Positions 7,333-10,361 of a stretch of 10,361 nt of DNA are shown here, piece by piece. The stretch's first letter is position 1, and every line of letters starts with the position of its first letter. The stretch is from Larix sibirica (Eukaryota; Streptophyta; Pinopsida; Pinales; Pinaceae): contig NWUY0304013000.1 of the NCBI GenBank assembly GCA_004151065.3, forward strand, positions 1-10,361, in the 5' to 3' direction. The notes beneath the pieces were generated by a model. The model saw only the letters and a program-made list of their open reading frames with translations. It did not search any database and was not told where the DNA came from. A program made the position numbers and the translations under genes.

Positions 7333-7455
7333 TTAGATTGAAAGAATGGGTGTATAGTCTCTGAATTGACCACTTTTCGTGTATCCATGGACTACTCTTA
7401 TGCCTCCTTTTTCCATAAATAACTTCATTATATCATCTTTAGTAGCTTTTATTCC
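7333..7455 (-). other. Cyclin-like N-terminal segment
   Basis: A 40-codon open run (from just after an ATAG at 7459-7456 to a TAA at 7335-7333) encodes ATKDDIMKLFMEKGGIRVVH and then GYTKSGQFRDYTPILSI. The spacing resembles the B-type cyclin stretch 'DDIYKFY...RV.DYM.SQ...ILxDWL', but the run ends just where DWL would follow. A second minus frame overlaps its end (7360-7222) and reads GWICFASLTNGKPIGAYVNF up to a donor-like CAAG|GTAC at 7222/7221; that frame has a possible acceptor TTCAG at 7361 but no cyclin resemblance. A frameshift or splice between the two is possible. Homology is a weak call on its own, and the collinear neighbours are its main support. Confidence 0.25.
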
Positions 7456-7585
7456 CTATGTTTGCTTATGAAATGCTACATTGACCCAAAAGTCTGAAAT
7501 TCCTGCCTAAATTCATAATTCTTTTCATTTATTTTGGATTTAATGAATATTAAGTTGTTTTAGTTGATGAAATTACAGGTATCCT

Positions 7586-7979
7586 GATCCTACAGCAACA
7601 ATCATGTTCCTGCAACAACTGTCATGTTCCTGCAACAACATGATCCTTTGCACTATCATTGTTCCTCACATTTCCACATGTCTAAAGGAGAAACAAACGC
7701 ATGGACATGATATATGGATGTGTCTTGATTTCCATATGTCCATTAATTCATTCCCAATTCACATATGTCATCTCTTGTTCATGGTCAACTATTCCTACAG
7801 CAACACAGTCATGATCATGCAGCAACACAGTTGTAGCACCATCATTGTTTCTCGCACTTCCACGTGTCTAATGGAGAAACAAACACATGGAAATGATGGA
7901 TGGTTGTATTTAGATGGTCACATGTTCATTATATCATTCCCAACTCAAACATGTGAACCTTTCAAGCATTTGGTCAATT
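7586..7979. repeat. Tandem duplication of about 200 bp with nested 20-bp repeats
   Basis: Unit 1 (about 7589-7793) and unit 2 (about 7794-7979) align from CCTACAGCAACA through TTCCACATGTCTAAAGGAGA (TTCCACGTGTCTAATGGAGA in unit 2) to ATGGTCAACTATT / TTGGTCAATTATT. Over the shared part the offset is 186 bp; unit 1 is longer because a 20-bp motif (TCATGTTCCTGCAACAACTG) is itself tandemly repeated at 7602-7621 and 7622-7641. The duplication fills most of a plus-strand open frame 7604-8104, whose product therefore repeats (STCLxEKQTHG twice, 62 residues apart). Differences between copies are spread over all codon positions and change many residues, as expected for non-coding DNA. I do not call the frame a gene. 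Confidence 0.9.
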
Positions 7980-8145
7980 ATTGGTTTAAATTTGTAACAG
8001 TTTTCAACCAACCAACTTGTGGCACGATTTCTGAGATGATTAAGGTGAATCTGGAAAAATTAAAACATGGGTGTTGTTCACAATATAAAAAATTGAATCA
8101 TTAACAGTCCATTTTCGCAATAATATTGGAGATATGGCTGGGGGA

Positions 8146-8240
8146 AAACCCGAATCTCCCCAAAATCACGTAAAACCTAGATTTTTAGGATTCTTGCCAA
8201 ATTTGGGAAATTTGGTTTCTTGAGCTTGGGGATTCGGTTT
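8146..8240. repeat. Small foldback (inverted repeat) of 95 bp
   Basis: AAACCCGAATCTCCCCAA (8146-8163) is the inverted counterpart of TTGGGGATTCGGTTT (8226-8240), differing only by three single- or double-base gaps. The GC-rich arms stand out in AT-rich surroundings, and the interior holds two AAATTTGG copies. It could be a tiny MITE remnant or a structured piece of the retrotransposon neighbourhood. I saw no target-site duplication. Confidence 0.5.
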
Positions 8241-8400
8241 CTTCTATTCATCAATTAATTTCATGTATAAATCAAACCTAATAGGTATGAAGGATTAGCT
8301 TAGAAAGTAGTGACATTGCATAGGCAAGAACTCTGTTTGTAATGTTGTTCTCTCATCAATGGAAAGGACTGGTTCAATACTCATTTAATTTTCAGTTATG

Positions 8401-9415
8401 TGTGGTTAGATAACTTGTTTCTGGGCATGTTCCTGAGTGAAGGAAGGGCTCCCTTCATCTCAGAAACATTAATGATGAGTCTGTTTCCTTTATTTTCAAG
8501 TTTGGTGTGATATTTAAAGTATGATTTACATCTTTTTCCTGTAGATGTTTATTAATTTCGTACTTTGTTTTCCTTGGAATTAATCTGGTAGATGTGAATT
8601 ATTCCATTATTCTTCAACATTGTATTGAATCTTGTAGTCCTGGATTTCTTGTGATTTAACATTGTAAATTGAATTTCATTTTCAGAAGATCTATATTTGG
8701 ATTGGATTTCATACCATGATTACACGATCAACATCAATATAATAGAGCTACAGAGTATTGTTGGCCCTTTACATACACCAACCAGATTTTCTGCAAATAC
8801 ATGCTCATTACCATACAGTATTAATCTTAGAGACTTATTTATTTTTTAGATTTGTCTATGCTTGTAATTGGATCCTTCTAGACTTTAATATCAATAGATC
8901 AAGGGTTCACAGAGAGTTTAACACTATGGTAATATAACCATGTTGGATAGTATTATGTTCCAGAAAAGTTCAATACTTTTTTGAATGGTTTTCTTTTATT
9001 AAATCCCTTCGGGAACTAACATCAACAATTCAAAGGTTCATAGAGGGCCTGGCACCCTGCTCATATAGCCATGTTGGATACTACTTGATTCTAAAAGGAT
9101 GTGCTTGCTGTGTGAAGGTTTGCTTGAGTGGTTAATGATATTTCTGAAGAGGTATCAACAACTCGAGGGTTGACAGGAGGTCTAGCATTTCACTGTTTAA
9201 TTATGCTGTATAGTGGTATCTTCTAAAGGATCTTAGATTAATGGCTTTCATATTCGGTTATTGAATTTAGCGAAAGGATTGAGGTGTGTGAGATATAGCT
9301 TTTGAAGCACTTTAAGGGCTATTCCTGCATATACTTTGCACAATACCTCACAAGTTTACGAACACCCCTGATTGATAATAAATGTTACAAATTATGTCAT
9401 ATAGTTTACCCCACA
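8401..9415 (+). repeat. Candidate 5' LTR
   Basis: The 3' edge (ACA at 9413-9415) is fixed by the adjoining primer-binding site. The 5' edge is a guess based on the inverse similarity of TGTGGTTAGATAAC with the LTR end. Expected features seen are TG...CA ends and an AATAAA at 9377-9382. Three copies of a ~135-bp repeat lie inside (8870-9230). No second LTR is in the window to confirm the limits. Confidence 0.35.
9377..9382 (+). promoter_or_regulatory. Candidate polyadenylation signal of the LTR
   Basis: AATAAA lies 33 bases upstream of the presumed LTR end, a reasonable position for the signal that directs 3' end formation at the R/U5 border. The hexamer is common in AT-rich DNA, so position relative to the primer-binding site is the only support. 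Confidence 0.35.
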
Positions 9416-9418
9416 TTT

Positions 9419-9436
9419 TGGTGCCGTTGCCGGGGA
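9419..9436 (+). other. Primer-binding site for tRNA-Asp
   Basis: TGGTGCCGTTGCCGGGGA is complementary to the 3' end of plant tRNA-Asp (which ends CCCCGGCAACGGCGCCA) at 17 of 18 positions. The single mismatch, T for C at 9422, falls at a CpG and is the change expected from deamination of methylated cytosine. The site follows TTT after the ACA of the LTR end, the usual arrangement in Athila/Tat elements. This GC-rich block is the strongest diagnostic sequence in the window. Confidence 0.85.
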
Positions 9437-9848
9437 GGTGCTAAGGGGATAGCCCTAAAAGTGCAAATAGTGTGGTAATTTGCAGATAGGATCTTCTTGG
9501 AATCAATATCAATGAGGAAAGGCTTACTGGGGGCCTAGCATCTCGCTCATAGCTACATTGCATAGTATCGATTCCAAAAAGGTAATAGGTTTCTTTTAAG
9601 GCATTGTTTTCATATTTGATTTTTGGTATGGGCCTTCCTGGAATTGGTATCAATGAGGAAAGGTTTACTAGGGACCTAGCATTCCACTGATAGCTACATT
9701 GCACAGTGTTGATTATGGAAGTGTCATAGTTTTTTGCAAATTCTTTTGATTGATTCTAGATTGACTAGCTTTTGGGTGCCAACCTTGGGATTGAAAAGAT
9801 AATATTTTTTCATTCATATTCTTGCATATTGAATTATGATAACAGTGT

Positions 9849-9939
9849 GATAATATTGCATGGTTTGAAACATTATATCATTGCATGATTTGAACATGAT
9901 AAGTATTGCATGGTTTGAAACATGATAGTACTACATGAA
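9849..9939 (+). repeat. 24-26 bp tandem repeat, about 3.6 copies
   Basis: Units 9849-9873, 9874-9897, 9898-9923 and a partial 9924-9939 follow the pattern GATAxTATTGCATGGTTTGA + AACAT. An earlier degenerate copy may precede them (TTCTTGCATATTGAATTATG near 9820). The array lies in the presumed untranslated leader of the retrotransposon. Confidence 0.85.
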
Positions 9940-10361
9940 AAAAACTAGAGGTTTGATTACACACGTTCAAGGGGTCTTGGTGACAATAACATCTTAGTAG
10001 CATGAGAGAATTTTAAAATTTTGCTTTTGTTTTGAGTATGTTTTCATTTTTGTTTCATTTTAGTAAGTGTTAGTGCTAAAAGATGCACTTCGACTGCGGA
10101 GAGGGCATGGCTAACACATCTTAAGCATGAAAAAATAACTAGTTGAATTTGGTTTTTAAGGTAGCTTGTGCAAGGGGTCAAAGAATATTGCAGGCGGAGA
10201 AAGTGTAAGACAATTGATAACATCAGACTCTACAATAAGCAGTGAATGACTAGACCAAAGCGAGAAATATCAATAATGGGTCAGATTCAAAGCTTAATGA
10301 TAGCATGTGGAACAGACTGTTCGGTCACATACAACATTTAAAATACTAAGTGCAGAAAAAA
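9940..10361 (+). other. Presumed retrotransposon leader, no open frame
   Basis: A T-rich stretch (10015-10062) leads into GTAAGTGTTAGTGC and then more balanced sequence. No gag-like frame opens before the window ends. A 7-bp inverted pair, GTGTTAG (10067-10073) and CTAACAC (10111-10117), with GC-richer sequence between, could form a leader hairpin. Confidence 0.4.

Larger units (their letters stand above)
5762..7455 (-). pseudogene. Remnant or highly diverged A/B-type cyclin gene
   Basis: Mitotic cyclins bind and activate cyclin-dependent kinases through two five-helix cyclin folds. Four separate minus-strand segments resemble successive parts of such a protein in the right order: KDDIMKLF...VVHGYTKSGQ (7455-7333, like the DIYKFY region before the cyclin box), TLHLVVCNLDRFLS + 8 residues + LKLLGLT (6829-6696, first fold), LNFHMVVPT (6417-6332, start of second fold) and SLAEIPFMAFYG (5900-5762). 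The 6829-6696 and 6417-6332 segments have good splice signals, and the exit phase of the latter fits the entry of the last. Against an intact gene: the conserved MRxILxDWL and KYEE motifs were not found, the segment at 6696 leaves phase 2 while 6417 enters phase 0, the first segment runs into stops, and no start codon or C-terminus is visible. A decayed copy is most likely; a divergent gene with unseen exons is possible. Confidence 0.42.
8870..9720 (+). repeat. Five diverged copies of a ~135-145 bp repeat around the primer-binding site
   Basis: Copies start near 8870, 9004, 9140, 9489 and 9631. Each has the order: TTC(T/C)xGxA-ACT, a TATCAA-type core (8890, 9021, 9154, 9508, 9649), AAGGTT(C/T)A, GGxCCTAGCA, CTCATA-type, AT(G/T)TTGGATAGT or ACATTGCATAGT, then GATTCxAAAAGG. 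Core spacings are 131, 133, 354 and 141 bp, so a gap of about 2.6 units lies between the third and fourth copies, exactly where the primer-binding site sits. The last two copies are more alike than the first three, and their 141-bp spacing explains a repetitive minus-strand open frame at 9441-9704 that is not a gene. Confidence 0.8.
8401..10361 (+). mobile_element. 5' part of an Athila/Tat-type Ty3-gypsy LTR retrotransposon
   Basis: The anchor is a tRNA-Asp primer-binding site at 9419-9436, three bases after a CCCCACA that would end the 5' LTR at 9415. Plant Ty3-gypsy elements of the Athila and Tat lineages use this primer. The LTR start is uncertain; TGTGGTTAGATAAC at 8401 mirrors the inverse of the LTR end (TGTGGGGTAAAC), giving an LTR of about 1,015 bp. 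An AATAAA lies 33 bp before the LTR end. Downstream, 9437-10361 has no gag frame and is T-rich and repeat-bearing, like the long untranslated leaders of these elements; gag, pol and the 3' LTR would lie outside the window if present. A C-to-T change in the primer-binding site fits an old, methylated copy. Confidence 0.6.

Noticed and set aside
7161-7388. 75-codon minus-strand open frame (GWICFASLTNGKPIGAYVNF) as a separate gene
   Set aside because: It overlaps the cyclin-like segment 7333-7455 in another frame. Its donor-like end at 7221 is decent but the acceptor is poor, and no family was recognised, so it is mentioned only within that entry.
9441-9704. 87-codon minus-strand open frame with internal repeats (QCSYxxxAR twice)
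   Set aside because: The repetition comes from two copies of the 141-bp DNA repeat in the retrotransposon leader, antisense to the element; no coding evidence.
1-10361. tRNA, rRNA, snoRNA genes or CRISPR arrays
   Set aside because: No GTTCGANNC-type tRNA B box with a cloverleaf, no rRNA-like GC-rich conserved block, and the tandem arrays lack spacers. The only tRNA-related sequence is the primer-binding site.

Overview
The window looks like nuclear DNA of a seed plant. It is AT-rich, carries no long open frames, contains short exon-like segments bounded by GT/AG signals and separated by long AT-rich gaps, and near its right end has a primer-binding site complementary to plant tRNA-Asp, the type used by Athila/Tat Ty3-gypsy retrotransposons. 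A gymnosperm or another large-genome plant would fit, but the species cannot be read from the sequence. Nothing prokaryotic (operons, ribosome binding sites, CRISPR) is present.

Left part (1-4900): one plausible terminal coding exon on the minus strand (486-668) encodes a very acidic 60-residue protein tail behind a good polypyrimidine/AG acceptor. Around it are simple repeats (TG/GAT at 245-276, AG at 2335-2360) and a 264-bp imperfect inverted repeat that looks like a MITE-type foldback element (2869-3132). The rest is AT-rich sequence with no supportable gene.

Middle part (4900-7500): all coding-like signal is on the minus strand. Read from high to low coordinates, four short open segments resemble, in the correct order, successive parts of an A/B-type (mitotic) cyclin: an N-terminal 'DDIxKxF' part (7455-7333), the first cyclin-fold core 'TLHLVVCNLDRFLS...LKLLGLT' with clean splice sites (6829-6696), 'LNFHMVVPT' at the start of the second fold (6417-6332), and 'SLAEI' (5900-5762). 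Some parts are missing and one splice phase does not match, so this is best read as a decayed or very diverged cyclin gene. Downstream of it lies a composite minisatellite (5321-5692) of 36-bp and 33-bp units sharing a CCATAGGCTCTGC motif. One minus frame there encodes a CCHC zinc-knuckle-like pattern, and beyond it a short lysine/arginine-rich frame ends at 4897.

Right part (7500-10361): a tandem duplication of about 200 bp (7586-7979) creates an internally repetitive but probably non-coding 166-codon frame. It is followed by a small foldback (8146-8240) and then by the 5' end of an old LTR retrotransposon: a candidate LTR ending at 9415, an AATAAA signal at 9377, a tRNA-Asp primer-binding site at 9419-9436, and an untranslated leader running to the window edge. 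Five diverged copies of a ~135-145 bp repeat lie on both sides of the primer-binding site, which is unexpected for a simple LTR/leader layout.

No intact gene product or cooperating gene set can be claimed. All identifications rest on reading motifs by eye and remain provisional.
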